Shown here piece after piece: positions 8,234 to 17,500 of a stretch of DNA of 28,406 bases (the first letter of the stretch is position 1; the number at the start of each line of letters is the position of its first letter). Both the position numbers and the translations under genes were made by a program. The notes under the pieces were generated by a model, which had not been told where the DNA came from, did not search any database, and saw only the letters and a program-made list of their open reading frames with translations. The stretch is from JBCCGR01 sp039029195. Lineage in GTDB: Bacteria > Pseudomonadota > Alphaproteobacteria > Rhizobiales > Rhizobiaceae. The stretch covers positions 1 through 28,406 of the forward strand of contig JBCCGR010000057.1 in assembly GCA_039029195.1 (NCBI GenBank), given 5' to 3'.

Positions 8234-8648
8234 CCTTCAACCAAAACCAATCAGAGTATGGGATCATTGGCAGCTCCAGTTGCCATCAAGGATCCGGTAA
8301 GGAAACCGTCCTCCACGTGCCTTCCCGGCTCCATCTTCCGCCGAAAGGAAAAACCAATTCATCGCCGATTAGTCAGTCTGATCGCGACATGCCCTCTACT
8401 TTCGCAAAGGGCTCGAAGTGTGAATTTCCTCCATTTCGCCAATGGCAGCACATGGCACAGAGCACCGGCGACAAGCACCGAGCCAACCGCGAACTCGTAA
8501 CGCAATTGAATGTCAGCTTACGTTTATTGAGCGCGCGCCTGCACAAATTGGCCCAATGCCCGCTTTCCCCCAATAGCTTCCGCTATCCCCCCATTGTTCT
8601 CTTCCTTTTGCAATGGCAGTGTTTCAAAAACACGAGGTGGTTGAGACG
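8234..8648. other. Intergenic region, nothing recognised
   Basis: About 415 bases between frcK and the dioxygenase gene. Short open frames here show no recognisable protein features. I see no clear terminator after frcK and no convincing promoter. GAGGTGG at 8634-8640 is the ribosome binding site for the next gene. Confidence 0.5.
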
Positions 8649-9776
8649 ATGACACGCTACGTCAATCTGATGCCCGGGGATCCGGTTCCCTGGTTTGCTT
8701 TGCCGAGCGGCGAGAACCCGCGCTATGTGCTCGACACCACCGCCGGGCGCTACATCGTTCTGTGCTTTTTCGTGACGGCCGCCGACCCCACAAGCCGCGA
8801 GGCTTTGAGCGCCGTCCACGATGCTCGCTCGCTGTTCGACGACGCTCGCGCCTGTTTTTTCGGGATCAGCAACGACCAGACGGATCAGACCAATGGCCGG
8901 ATCGCCAACAGCCTGCCCGGCCTGCGGTTTTTCTGGGACTTTGGCAACGACGTCGCCAAAAAATATGGCGCAGCGCCGGACGATTCCAACGGCAAGGTAG
9001 ACTCCGATGCCTGGCGCCGATTTTGGCTGGTGCTCGACCCGACCATGCGCATTTTGAAAGTGGTGCCGTTTGCCGCAAACGACAGTGGGGCTGGTGAGGT
9101 GATTGATTATCTCAAATCCCTGCCGCCACCGGAGCAGTTTTGCGGCTTTGATGTGCAGGCCCCGGTTCTGGTTTTGCCGCAGGTTTTTGAACCGGAATTT
9201 TGTGAGCAACTGATCGCGCTCTACGACAAGGATGGCGGCGAAGAGTCCGGCTTCATGCGGGAGGTCGAGGGCAAGACGGTTATGTTGCAGGACCACAAGC
9301 ACAAGCGCCGCAGGGACTACGGGATCGAAGACAAGACGGTGATTCAGGCCATTCAGTCGCGGATCATCCGGCGGGTGGTGCCTGAAATCATGAAGGTGCA
9401 TCAGTTTCAGGTCACCCGAATGGAGCGCTATGTGGTTGCCTGTTATGCGGCGGAGGATGGCGCGCATTTCAAGCCGCATCGCGACAACACCACCAGCGGC
9501 ACCGCGCATCGCCGCTTTGCTGTTTCGATCAATCTCAACAGCGCGTTCGAAGGCGGCGAAGTGGGATTTCCCGAATATGGCCCCCGCACCTACAAGGCGC
9601 CGGCCGGGGGGGCCGTGGTGTTTTCCTGTTCGCTTTTGCACCGGGTGACGCCGGTGACCGAGGGTCGGCGCTACGCCTTCCTGCCCTTCCTGTACGATGA
9701 TGCCGCCGCGCGACTGCGCGAGGAAAACGTCAAACATCTGGGCGAAGGCGTCGCGAAATACAAGATGGGGTCGTAG
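8649..9776 (+). CDS. Redoxin-like domain fused to 2OG-Fe(II) dioxygenase
   Basis: About 375 residues in two parts. Residues 1-160 look like a peroxiredoxin/AhpC-TSA domain (PGDPVPWFALPS, then VLCFFVTAADPTSREAL). The cysteine expected in the F-x-x-x-C region is missing (TAADPT instead), so peroxidase activity is unlikely. Residues 170-350 form a prolyl 4-hydroxylase-type double-stranded beta-helix. The Fe(II) ligands are probably His277 and Asp279 (HFKPHRDN) plus His331 (LLHRVTPV), with Arg340/341 binding 2-oxoglutarate. Start at 8649 is chosen for GAGGTGG upstream; the ATG at 8613 has no ribosome binding site. It converges on the corrinoid-type uptake operon, leaving 16 bases between stops. 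Substrate unknown. Confidence 0.8.
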   Translation: MTRYVNLMPGDPVPWFALPSGENPRYVLDTTAGRYIVLCFFVTAADPTSREALSAVHDARSLFDDARACFFGISNDQTDQTNGRIANSLPGLRFFWDFGNDVAKKYGAAPDDSNGKVDSDAWRRFWLVLDPTMRILKVVPFAANDSGAGEVIDYLKSLPPPEQFCGFDVQAPVLVLPQVFEPEFCEQLIALYDKDGGEESGFMREVEGKTVMLQDHKHKRRRDYGIEDKTVIQAIQSRIIRRVVPEIMKVHQFQVTRMERYVVACYAAEDGAHFKPHRDNTTSGTAHRRFAVSINLNSAFEGGEVGFPEYGPRTYKAPAGGAVVFSCSLLHRVTPVTEGRRYAFLPFLYDDAAARLREENVKHLGEGVAKYKMGS

Positions 9777-9792
9777 GCGGAGCGTTGAACCG

Positions 9793-10800
9793 CTACCGCC
9801 TGTTTGTTCCAATCAGCAGCACGAAAACAAACACCGCGCCAATGGACGTGGTGACGATGCCAACGGGCAATTCCTGCGGGGCAAGCAGCAGGCGGGATAG
9901 AATATCCGAGCCGGTGAGCAGCATGGCACCAATCAGCGCCGCCGTTGGCAGAAGCTTCGTGTGCAGCGGACCGACCAGCCCGCGTGCCAGATGCGGCACC
10001 ATGAGACCCACAAAGCCAATCACCCCGGCCACCGAAACGAAGCTCGCCGTTGCCAGCGCTGCGGCCAAAAACATGCTCATGCGCAACTGGCCGACCGGCA
10101 CGCCGAGGCTGGTGGCGGTGGCGTCGCCTGCCAGCAACGCATCCAGCCAGCGCCGCCTGAAAAAAGCATAGGCGAAAATCAGCCCGAGACCCGCGAGGAT
10201 CAGCGGCAGGGTCTGCCAGCGGGAAAGGCCTAGGCCACCCAGCATCCAGAACACGATGGAATGGGCGGCGCGATTGTCGCCCGCAAAGATCAGATAGTTT
10301 GTGATCGCCGCAAACAGAAACGAAACGGCAAGGCCTGCCAGAATGAGTTTTTCCGGCGCGCCATCCTGCAGGGCCCGCACCAGAGCCAGCACGATGGTGG
10401 AGGCGATGATGCCACCGCAAAAGGCCGCAAGTGGCAGGGTCCAGATGCCAAGCACATCACCTGTGACGGTGATGACGAGCACCGCGCCAGCCGCCGCGCC
10501 CGATGACAGGCCAAACAGAAACGGGTCTGCGAGATCGTTGCGCGTTGTGGTTTGCAGCACCACGCCAACAATGCCCAGGCCCGCGCCGATGACGGCAGAA
10601 AACAGCGCCCGCGGCAGCCTGAGATCGAACACGATGCGCTGCAAAGGCGTTGCCGCTTCACCACTCAGCCCGAGGCCGCTGGCAATGGCGCCGACAATGT
10701 CGGGAAGCGGGATTTTGGTGGTTCCAAGCAGCACCGACAGCACGATGAGCGCGGCCAGAATGGCCACGCCCAGAATTGCTGTGATGCTGAAACGGGTCAC
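9793..10800 (-). CDS. FecCD-type ABC transporter permease (predicted corrinoid/metal-chelate uptake)
   Basis: About 335 residues, with multiple membrane helices and the FecCD/BtuC signature (RLPRALFSAVIGAGLGIVGV, then RNDLADPFLFGLSSGA). It forms the membrane channel for the binding protein and ATPase encoded just upstream. The annotated start is GTG at 10800, one base after the binding-protein stop; a longer TTG start at 10851 would overlap that gene without support. The cobalamin riboswitch before the operon suggests vitamin B12 precursors, cobalamin or cobalt chelates as cargo. FecCD permeases also carry siderophores and heme, so the cargo is an inference from regulation. Confidence 0.85.
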   Translation of the reverse strand: MTRFSITAILGVAILAALIVLSVLLGTTKIPLPDIVGAIASGLGLSGEAATPLQRIVFDLRLPRALFSAVIGAGLGIVGVVLQTTTRNDLADPFLFGLSSGAAAGAVLVITVTGDVLGIWTLPLAAFCGGIIASTIVLALVRALQDGAPEKLILAGLAVSFLFAAITNYLIFAGDNRAAHSIVFWMLGGLGLSRWQTLPLILAGLGLIFAYAFFRRRWLDALLAGDATATSLGVPVGQLRMSMFLAAALATASFVSVAGVIGFVGLMVPHLARGLVGPLHTKLLPTAALIGAMLLTGSDILSRLLLAPQELPVGIVTTSIGAVFVFVLLIGTNRR

Positions 10801-10801
10801 C

Positions 10802-11749
10802 TCAGAAGAGGTCCGGATGCATGGCCTTTGCCATCTTCTCAATGGCGTCAATATTGGCGGGACCCGGTGTCAGCTCTTCATAGCGCAGGCCAATCCAGCG
10901 CTTGTTCTTGACCGCGTCCGTGCCCGACATGACCGGGTGGTCCTGCAGGAATTTGAACGTGTCGGCAGCACCATTCCCCGTCTGATAATCAAGCAGCACC
11001 AGAAATTCCGGATTGGCAGCGGCAACCGCCTCCCATGATGTGCGGCCCCAGCTTGTGTCGAGACTGTGGGTGACATTCTCGCCGCCCGCCGCGGAAATCA
11101 TCGCATCGGGAATGGCAAATTTGCCCGCCGTGAAAGGCGCATCGGCCGGGCCGTCGAGCAGGAACACGCGCGGCTTTGCCTTGCCCGCCGTTTTCGCCTC
11201 AATCGCTGTCAGTTGCTTTTTCCAGCCGGAAACCAGTTCAGCCGCCTTGTCGGAAACCCCCATGACCTTGCCCAGGCGTTCAACATCGCTGAACAGCAGA
11301 TCCATGCTCGCAACCGGGCGATCCTTGTTGAGATGGACACAGCTTTCAGTGAGCACCATGGTTTTCACGCCGAACGGGGCCAGCGTGTCCGGTGTGACGT
11401 CGCCGCCAGGTTTCATGCCATAATACCAGCCGGCAAAGAACAGGTCCGGCGAGACGGCAAGCAGGTTTTCCATGGTCGGATATTTGGGGGCGAGTTCAGG
11501 GATTTCACCGCGCTGCTCATCGAATGTGGGGCTGGTTTTGTACCAGCCGGTGATGCCTGTGAGGCCCACAATCTTCTTCTGCAGACCAAGCGCAAAGGCC
11601 ATCTCGGTCATGTTCATGTCGTGAACGACGAGACGCTCCGGTGTCTTTTCAAAAGTCAGCGGTGAGCCGCAATTGTCGACAGTCACCTCGGCGAAAGCCG
11701 CGCTGGTGGTGAGTGCAATTGCAGCGGTGGCCAAAGCCAATTTTTTCAT
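10802..11749 (-). CDS. Periplasmic binding protein of metal-chelate/corrinoid ABC transporter
   Basis: A 315-residue cluster A-II (type III fold) binding protein with signal peptide (MKKLALATAAIALTTSAAFA). The mature protein contains TFEKTPERLVVHDMNMTEMAFALGL, which is the usual opening of BtuF/FepB-like proteins, and NLLAVSPDLFFAGW. AGGAG lies 8 bases before the ATG. The ATG overlaps the upstream ATPase stop (ATGA at 11746-11749), so expression is coupled. It should capture the substrate in the periplasm after outer-membrane passage; no TonB receptor gene is in the window. Confidence 0.85.
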   Translation of the reverse strand: MKKLALATAAIALTTSAAFAEVTVDNCGSPLTFEKTPERLVVHDMNMTEMAFALGLQKKIVGLTGITGWYKTSPTFDEQRGEIPELAPKYPTMENLLAVSPDLFFAGWYYGMKPGGDVTPDTLAPFGVKTMVLTESCVHLNKDRPVASMDLLFSDVERLGKVMGVSDKAAELVSGWKKQLTAIEAKTAGKAKPRVFLLDGPADAPFTAGKFAIPDAMISAAGGENVTHSLDTSWGRTSWEAVAAANPEFLVLLDYQTGNGAADTFKFLQDHPVMSGTDAVKNKRWIGLRYEELTPGPANIDAIEKMAKAMHPDLF

Positions 11750-12576
11750 AGGTTTGCTCCTGTGTTGGGGAAGAGAGATTTTCGAATATCAAGCGCCGGG
11801 ATCTGCCGGTCGCCATGATCAAACAGCCGATAATCGACGCCGAATGTCTGGTGGATTGCGGCAGGGGTCTGAATGTCACCAACCAGCCCGAAGGCGGTGA
11901 GGCGTGCGTCCTTCATCAGCGCCACATGGGTTGCGAATTCCGGGATCATCACCAAATCGTGGATCACCATGACCACCGTCACGCCCAGCGCGGTGACGAG
12001 CGACAGAACCCTCCCCTTCGCGTCCGGGTCGAGATGGTTGGTGGGCTCATCGAGGATCAGAAGCTGCGGCTGCTGCACCAGCGCTCGCGCGATATGCGCG
12101 CGCTGTCGCTCGCCGCCGGAAACCTGCCCCATGGGTTTGTGACCCAGCCTTTCCAGCCCGGTTTTTTCTAGCGTGTGATCAAGCGCTTCGGCGTGCTCGC
12201 GGGCCGCATGGTCCGACCAGATTGGTAATTGGCCAAGCGCCACGTAGTCGCGCAGAGAGAGCCGTGCGTCCGGGGAGGATTGCTGGCTCACCACGGCAAT
12301 CTGCCGGGCGCGTTGCGCCGCACTCAGAGCGGTCAGGCTTTTGCCATCAATGAGAATTTCGCCGGATGTGGGTTTTTGCAGGCCCGACATCAGGTTCAGC
12401 AATGTGGTCTTGCCCGCCCCGTTTGGCCCGGCAATGGCAAGGATTGCCCCACGTTCCACATCAAACGACACCTCGTCGAGGAGGGTCTGCCCCCCCGGCG
12501 CGGTGTATTGAAGGTCCCGAACCGAAAGTATGGCCGGATGGGATCGCTGAGCCGGGGAAAACTGTCCGTTGATCAT
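11746..12576 (-). CDS. ABC transporter ATP-binding protein (FecE/BtuD-like)
   Basis: A 276-residue ATPase with Walker A GPNGAGKTT, signature VSGGERQRAHIARAL, Walker B LLILDEPTNHLD and the switch histidine in VMVIHDL. The NHLD after Walker B is typical of iron-chelate/B12 importers. The first ~15 residues before the ATPase core are not conserved looking. Its ATG overlaps the DUF1636 stop and its stop overlaps the binding-protein ATG, both as ATGA. Confidence 0.9.
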   Translation of the reverse strand: MINGQFSPAQRSHPAILSVRDLQYTAPGGQTLLDEVSFDVERGAILAIAGPNGAGKTTLLNLMSGLQKPTSGEILIDGKSLTALSAAQRARQIAVVSQQSSPDARLSLRDYVALGQLPIWSDHAAREHAEALDHTLEKTGLERLGHKPMGQVSGGERQRAHIARALVQQPQLLILDEPTNHLDPDAKGRVLSLVTALGVTVVMVIHDLVMIPEFATHVALMKDARLTAFGLVGDIQTPAAIHQTFGVDYRLFDHGDRQIPALDIRKSLFPNTGANL

Positions 12577-13040
12577 CGGCCCGTCACTCCGGGAAGGGCC
12601 GGCACCCGCGCAAGGGTTTTCTCATAAAGCGCTGCCGGACGGTCGCTGGCACTGGTCCAGCCGGTTTTGCTTTGCTGATATTGGTGGGTGAACGCCAGGA
12701 TCCCGGCTATGTCAGCCGCACTCTTTATTCCGCCGAACAGATAGGTCGCTTTGCCCGGCGCCTGAAATCCAACCGTGACCGGGTGGTCGCATCCGGCCAT
12801 GCAGTCCACCGCGCGAATGCTGTAGCCAGCAGGCAGATCGTCAGCCAGCGTGGCACGCAAATTCGACGCGGCTGTGCTTCCCAAGCAGGTGCTGCAAATC
12901 AAAAGGGTGTGGTTGTCAGAGCACTCATCGCGAAACGCAACGCGCTCATAGGCTCTAATTTGTTGTTTTTCGGCATGTTCTTGCTCGAAATGTCTGTCGA
13001 CTTCTCGGTCACATGCTTTGATTTCAACACGGTCTGCCAT
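12573..13040 (-). CDS. DUF1636-type predicted metal-binding protein
   Basis: A 155-residue protein. The recognised part starts near residue 44 with TLLICSTCLG, followed by AVDCMAGCDHPVTVGF. Four cysteines (C49, C52, C80, C84) in a thioredoxin-like ferredoxin arrangement fit the DUF1636 family, predicted to bind metal or an Fe-S cluster. The first ~43 residues (rich in H, E, D, R) are unusual for the family, so the true start could differ; GGAG seven bases before the ATG at 13040 supports the chosen one. It is the first full-length gene after a cobalamin riboswitch and is coupled to the ATPase gene. A role in handling cobalt or in corrinoid uptake is inferred. Confidence 0.7.
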   Translation of the reverse strand: MADRVEIKACDREVDRHFEQEHAEKQQIRAYERVAFRDECSDNHTLLICSTCLGSTAASNLRATLADDLPAGYSIRAVDCMAGCDHPVTVGFQAPGKATYLFGGIKSAADIAGILAFTHQYQQSKTGWTSASDRPAALYEKTLARVPALPGVTGR

Positions 13041-13110
13041 ATCGATCTCCGCCTGAATCGGGGCGCAGATCGAAGGTGCAAAAAATAGAATGCCACAAGG
13101 TGTGTGCCAT
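13024..13110 (-). CDS. Small ORF (28 codons) with strong ribosome binding site, between riboswitch and DUF1636 gene
   Basis: ATG at 13110 is preceded, after 5 bases, by GGAGGGAGG (13116-13124 on the plus strand as its complement), the strongest Shine-Dalgarno sequence in the region. The peptide starts MAHTLWHSIFCTFDL and ends in TGA at 13024-13026, overlapping the start of the DUF1636 gene. I recognise no family. It may be a leader peptide that couples riboswitch output to translation of the operon. Confidence 0.4.
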   Translation of the reverse strand: MAHTLWHSIFCTFDLRPDSGGDRYGRPC

Positions 13111-13122
13111 AAATGCCTCCCT

Positions 13123-13141
13123 CCAGAGCACCCCGCCCTGG
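13123..13141 (-). promoter_or_regulatory. Hairpin in the riboswitch expression platform
   Basis: On the minus strand CCAGGGC pairs with GCTCTGG over a five-base loop (one G-T pair). The 3' arm covers the first two bases of the GGAGGGAGG ribosome binding site, so it may modulate access to it. Confidence 0.4.
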
Positions 13142-13158
13142 GTTAGTGGAACGATTAA

Positions 13159-13304
13159 TGGCAGGTCTCCTGACTTGCGGGTCGAAGTTTGGCTGGCCTT
13201 CCCAACCCTGTCGGGTCAGTGGTTTTCCAGAGTCACTCGCCGCCTACAGTTGCGGGGGCAGTCACGGATTTGGCGCCTGTTGGCTACACCGTACCGTGTT
13301 CCCT
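13159..13304 (-). ncRNA. Cobalamin riboswitch
   Basis: Read on the minus strand the segment opens with GGGAACACGGT. It then has the conserved core TGCCCCCGCAACTGTA, AACCACTGACCC (B12-box region), TGGGAAGGC, and ends with AAGTCAGGAGACCTGCC. These elements in this order and spacing are diagnostic of the adenosylcobalamin aptamer. The gene downstream (DUF1636, then the ABC transporter) begins about 120 bases after it. In this class, cobalamin binding lowers expression, so the operon is likely active when B12 is scarce. Confidence 0.95.
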
Positions 13305-13367
13305 ATTAATCCCGTTGTCGCATTGCGTGGGAACCATTGCTGTCGTGATGTCGGAATTTGAGACCGC

Positions 13368-13373
13368 TGTCAA
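13368..13373 (-). promoter_or_regulatory. Candidate -35 element upstream of the cobalamin riboswitch
   Basis: TTGACA on the minus strand lies about 65 bases before the riboswitch core. A matching -10 is not obvious, so this is only a candidate for the operon promoter. Confidence 0.25.
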
Positions 13374-13462
13374 CGATATTTGCATGAGCAAATTTTTTCG
13401 CCAAAGAGCGGATTGGCGCCTCACTCATTAGCGACCACGAGGAGCGGCGGACGCACTCGTGA

Positions 13463-14143
13463 TCAGATGTTTTCCCGAAAAAACGTGGCCAATTCCTTGT
13501 GGTAAAGGTCGGGGGGCACACCGCCGCGAACAGACTTGCGTGCCGTTTCAATGTCGCCTTCAGCCAAGAGTTTCGGCCCAAAAATATCGATGAGATCGCG
13601 CAGGAAAATTTCATCATATTCAGGATGAAACTGCACCGAAAGTGCTGGAAAATCATAAGATAATGCAGCGACCGGGCAGTGCGAGGCGGATGCAATCACC
13701 GTCGCACCTTCGGGCACCTTTGTGACCTGGTCCTGATGCGCCAAATGCGCCTGGTAGGATTTCACATTGTCCTCGACCGCGAGGGTGCCCACGACAAACC
13801 CGCGATCGACCTTTTCAGCCTTTCCACCGAACAAATCTGCCAGAATCTGATGCCCAAAACAGATGCCAAACATCGGCACACCCGCTTCGCGCATGTCTTG
13901 AAGATTGCAGCGCAAACCCTCCATCCAGCCGGTTTCGTCGTACACACCCTTTTCCGAGCCCGAGATGATGAGGCCGTCAATTTCGTTCGGCGTCAGGAAC
14001 GGTTCATTTCCGGCAATGTGCACGGACAAAAATTCTGCCTCGGGCAGGGCTGGCGCGATCCAACGAATAATCTGCGCTCCGCTGCGCCCGTGCTTCTGCG
14101 TCAGGACATCGTCTGAGATGCAATCGTAAACTGCGATGATCAT
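13463..14143 (-). CDS. Class I glutamine amidotransferase (GATase1 domain protein)
   Basis: About 226 residues forming a stand-alone GATase1 domain. The nucleophile elbow is GICFGHQ with Cys95, and the catalytic His173/Glu175 lie in FHPEYD, so the triad is complete. DGLIISGSEKGVYD corresponds to the oxyanion strand region. Such proteins hydrolyse glutamine or gamma-glutamyl compounds, or act as GMP synthase-like amidotransferases in catabolism. ATG at 14143 (MIIAVYD) is chosen as start; an ATG four codons upstream is possible. No operon partner is adjacent. Confidence 0.85.
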   Translation of the reverse strand: MIIAVYDCISDDVLTQKHGRSGAQIIRWIAPALPEAEFLSVHIAGNEPFLTPNEIDGLIISGSEKGVYDETGWMEGLRCNLQDMREAGVPMFGICFGHQILADLFGGKAEKVDRGFVVGTLAVEDNVKSYQAHLAHQDQVTKVPEGATVIASASHCPVAALSYDFPALSVQFHPEYDEIFLRDLIDIFGPKLLAEGDIETARKSVRGGVPPDLYHKELATFFRENI

Positions 14144-14203
14144 GGCCGTCCCCATCCTTGTCGCGTGCTGCGGAATTTCCCGTAAAGCGGGACGTGCGGT
14201 CAT

Positions 14204-14416
14204 TCAAGGCACTATAAAACCTGATGGCTCAAGACCAACCGTTGCCTGAGCGCGAGAGGTGAACAAAAGGCCATCGAGTTTTGGTGTTCGGATTGCAACC
14301 GGACGCTGCCGCTGTTGTTGGGCGGTCTTTTTGCCTGCCTGAATTCACCTGCGGGCCTTGCCCCGCAAACTTTGCTTGATAATTGCGGTTGACGGGCATA
14401 AAACGCCCCGGCGCGA
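14204..14416. other. Intergenic region before tRNA-Trp
   Basis: About 210 bases upstream of both the amidotransferase gene (minus strand) and the tRNA. It should contain the promoters for both, but I see no clear consensus pair. Confidence 0.3.
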
Positions 14417-14492
14417 AGGGGTATAGCTCAGTTGGTAGAGCGACGGTCTCCAAAACCGTAGGTCGCGGGTTCAAATCCTGCTGCCCCTGCCA
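14417..14492 (+). tRNA. tRNA-Trp (CCA anticodon)
   Basis: A complete 76-base cloverleaf. The acceptor stem AGGGGTA pairs with TGCCCCT, the D arm is GCTCAGTTGGTAGAGC, the anticodon loop CTCCAAA gives anticodon CCA at 14450-14452, the T loop is GGTTCAAATC, and the 3' CCA is encoded. Bases 14444-14492 are repeated exactly at 22477-22525, showing that a mobile element entered at its 3' end and restored the tRNA. Confidence 0.97.
14444..14492 (+). repeat. attL: 49-bp direct repeat inside tRNA-Trp 3' part
   Basis: This segment from the anticodon stem to the encoded CCA is identical to 22477-22525 over 49 bases; sequence differs immediately outside on both sides. This is the classical arrangement of attachment sites made by tyrosine-recombinase integration into a tRNA gene. 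Confidence 0.92.
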
Positions 14493-14523
14493 AATCTCCA
14501 AGGTCCATGCCGGCACATTGCTT

Positions 14524-17500
14524 TCACTCACCGGCCCTATCCGGAAACGTCTCGGAATGCACGTAACCAGCGAGGATGTGCGTCAATTCCGAAAACATCA
14601 TCTGTTGAGCATGATTGTAGTGCAAAATACGGTCGTTGTAGTCATCATTCAGATAGTGCAAATGCGCGATGTTATCGTAGTAGGCTTTTCCCATACTGTG
14701 CATCTGCTCCGCACGGCGAAGGAAATTCAACGCATATTCTCCCAATGATTCGCGCGTGATCAGAGCAGCCGACAATGTGGGAGGATTGTTCCAGTCTCGG
14801 GTAGCGGACGGATTTTGAAACTGTTGGACTTTCTTTTCGTCTTCCTCGTTTCCCGATGCGGTGTCGTAGAGCGTCCAATATTGGTTTTCCTTGCAATATG
14901 CGTGCGCAAGAGCAAGCGTCGTCCCAAGACGGAAGGGAGGAAAGTGCATTTCAGAATCGAAGATCCCAGCAGTGGCTACCAGCTCCTTGGTAAACCGACC
15001 GATAAGCGCGGCATGTTCGGCGTCCCGCTTCCGATCCAACTCACCGGACTCCTCAGACTCTACTTGGTCAAACGAGCGCTCATCAAGAATATCCACCCCA
15101 TGGATGATCGCGGCATCGGCGAGAATCTTTAATCCGTTGAGGCGGTTGAGGATGGGATAGCGATATCTTTCAAGTGTTCGATAAAGCCCGGAGAACGTTT
15201 TTCGGCAATCCTGGAACTCCCAGTTTTTGTCGCCCCGTTTGCCGAACAGTCCCGCACCATGTGGTAGTAGAAAACTGTCATATACTGTGGCGGCCAGTTG
15301 ATCTACCAGACGGTCCTCACCATTCGACGCACCAGAAGGTCGCGCAATCGCCAAAACAAGACTGGCCGCCAGGGTCAAAGGTCTGGGATCGTCCCTCCAG
15401 AGTTGGGACAGTTCGTAGTCATCCGTCATTGATTGAGACGAGATGCGGATTTTTTCGGGATCGCCGTGATTGTGTCCCATACGTGTGGCGGATGGTCGAT
15501 GACTGATCTGTATGAGGTGGACAGCCTTTCTTAATGCACGCAACGCAATCGCCCCAAGCGCACACTGAGCGTTCTCAAAAACGCTCAAATCTCCGACAAT
15601 ATCGATCCCATCCGAAATTTTTGCCGTGTTGGGCTTTCGGGCCTCTCCTTCGTAGAACTTGACGATATCTTTTATCAGATCCGTCGTCTTTTCGTTCGCG
15701 TTTGCGTTCAACCAGTTGACCTGGCGGATTGCCCACAGAACAGAGATAATTGTTTCCGCCTGAAGCAGATATTCTCCGGCGGCATCTGTCGAATAGCCGC
15801 CCTGCAGATAGTTTTTTGCGGCAACGTTTGAAAAGAATATCTGCGCGAACAGCCGCTCATGCTGCTCCACGAGACCGCGAAAGTGCAGGCTTCTAGTGGT
15901 CGAAAATTCCTTAATTGGCGTGCCGGATGATGAATTGCTGTAGGCGCGCGGTTCGCCAAGCCAAAGGTGCGCTGGTCCTGCGGTAAACTCCACACCGAAC
16001 AGGCTGGCAAATTGTCCATCTCTGGTCCCGAACAGCTGGAACTGCGCCAATGGGTCCATTTCAGAGAGGTCAATTTCTCCTCCACTTTTTTGGTCAGTTA
16101 ACTCGCCCAAGCGCAGCGCGGGTAAGTGTTTGAGAAATTTATCTATATTCTCGCTCAGCTCTTCGCCAAAATTGTTTAGCTCTCCTTCGATATCCGTATT
16201 TGGTGCGGGAGTTGCTGTTTGAAGTGACGCAAGCCGTTCGAGCAGACTGCCGATTGCCGTTCGTGCCAGAATGGCTTCCGACATGCTGGTGATCGTGTCC
16301 GACAGAGATTCGTAAATTCGGTCGGGAACGGCACCGTCCGCCGCCAGTGTCTGCGCTTCTGCGGCACGTTCAACATCTTTGGGGTGAACATGAGAAACGT
16401 CTACGTCCCGGGATTCGCCGTTGAGTATGTTCAGTCGAGCCGTGCTTTGATGCTGTCTCAGCGCCAGAAAATACCGAATGTTCCAGATGCTCAGTGCGTA
16501 GTGGTGGTGTGCCTGGAGTAGATAGCCAACCCGATACTGTTCTTGGCGATATTGCTCGATATCAGTAACACCACGCAGCGCCTGTTTGCCTTTGAAAAAG
16601 TAGAGATCGCCGACCTTGCCGTGGATATCGCTGGCAGTCAGCAGCATGCCTGTATTCTCAGCGCTGAAATGGGTCAGATCTTTGGTCAGCTTGAACCAGC
16701 TGTGAGGAAAAAGGATGCGGAATTGACGGTAGAGCCTTCCCAGTGCGAGCTCCGCATGGACAATTGAGTCATCAATTTGCAGGCTGTCTTTTTCAAGGAT
16801 CCAGGCTGCGGCCATTGCCCCCTGATAGATGATCGAGAACCCTTCACCTGTGATGCTGCGATTGACATCAAGAGGACCACTGCCATCCATCATGTCGGTA
16901 TCGATCCTAGTCGCGGCAAGGATAGCCCGGCTGAAGCGATGACTATGCATGTAGGCAGCTAGAGCGCGCTCGAGATTGCGTTCCTGTTCGTAAGTATGTC
17001 CGATTTGCAACATCAGACGCAGCCGTGCGATCGCCCAGGGAAAGTTAGCCTTCACCACACTTTCGATTTGTTCCCGATTGTTTTCGTCATCCACCATGGA
17101 AAGGCCCATAGGCATCCATGTGCCGGCAATCGTGTCTGGTTCCGTCAACGAAGCTTGTTTGCGAGCAAGGTCGAGGGTCCATTTTGATTGCGAAGACACC
17201 GTAAAGCCGGCTCCAACCGCTTGAGAATATCCCTGATCAAGCACCGAGATTGCCCTGCGATAGAAGTTTCGCGCGATCTCGAAGTCCTGATCATATTCGT
17301 AAAGTTCACCCAGTCCGGCAATCGTGTCGACATTGTCCCGCTGACCCGTTTGGATTGTCTGCTCGTAAACGCCCTTGAGGCTTTGCGACTCGTCCAAAGT
17401 AAAGTTCAGAGCTGCCATTTCGCCTTTGGATATGCGTGACACATAGTCAATTTCACGGGCGAAGTCGCTGCGGAACCTGAACGTGTAAACACCATTCAAC

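Noticed and set aside
8583..9812. A 409-codon minus-strand frame opposite the dioxygenase gene
   Set aside because: It is antisense to a gene with clear catalytic motifs and shows no protein family of its own.
10301..11038. A 245-codon plus-strand frame opposite the permease and binding-protein genes
   Set aside because: It is antisense to well-supported transporter genes, a common effect of high-GC codon usage.
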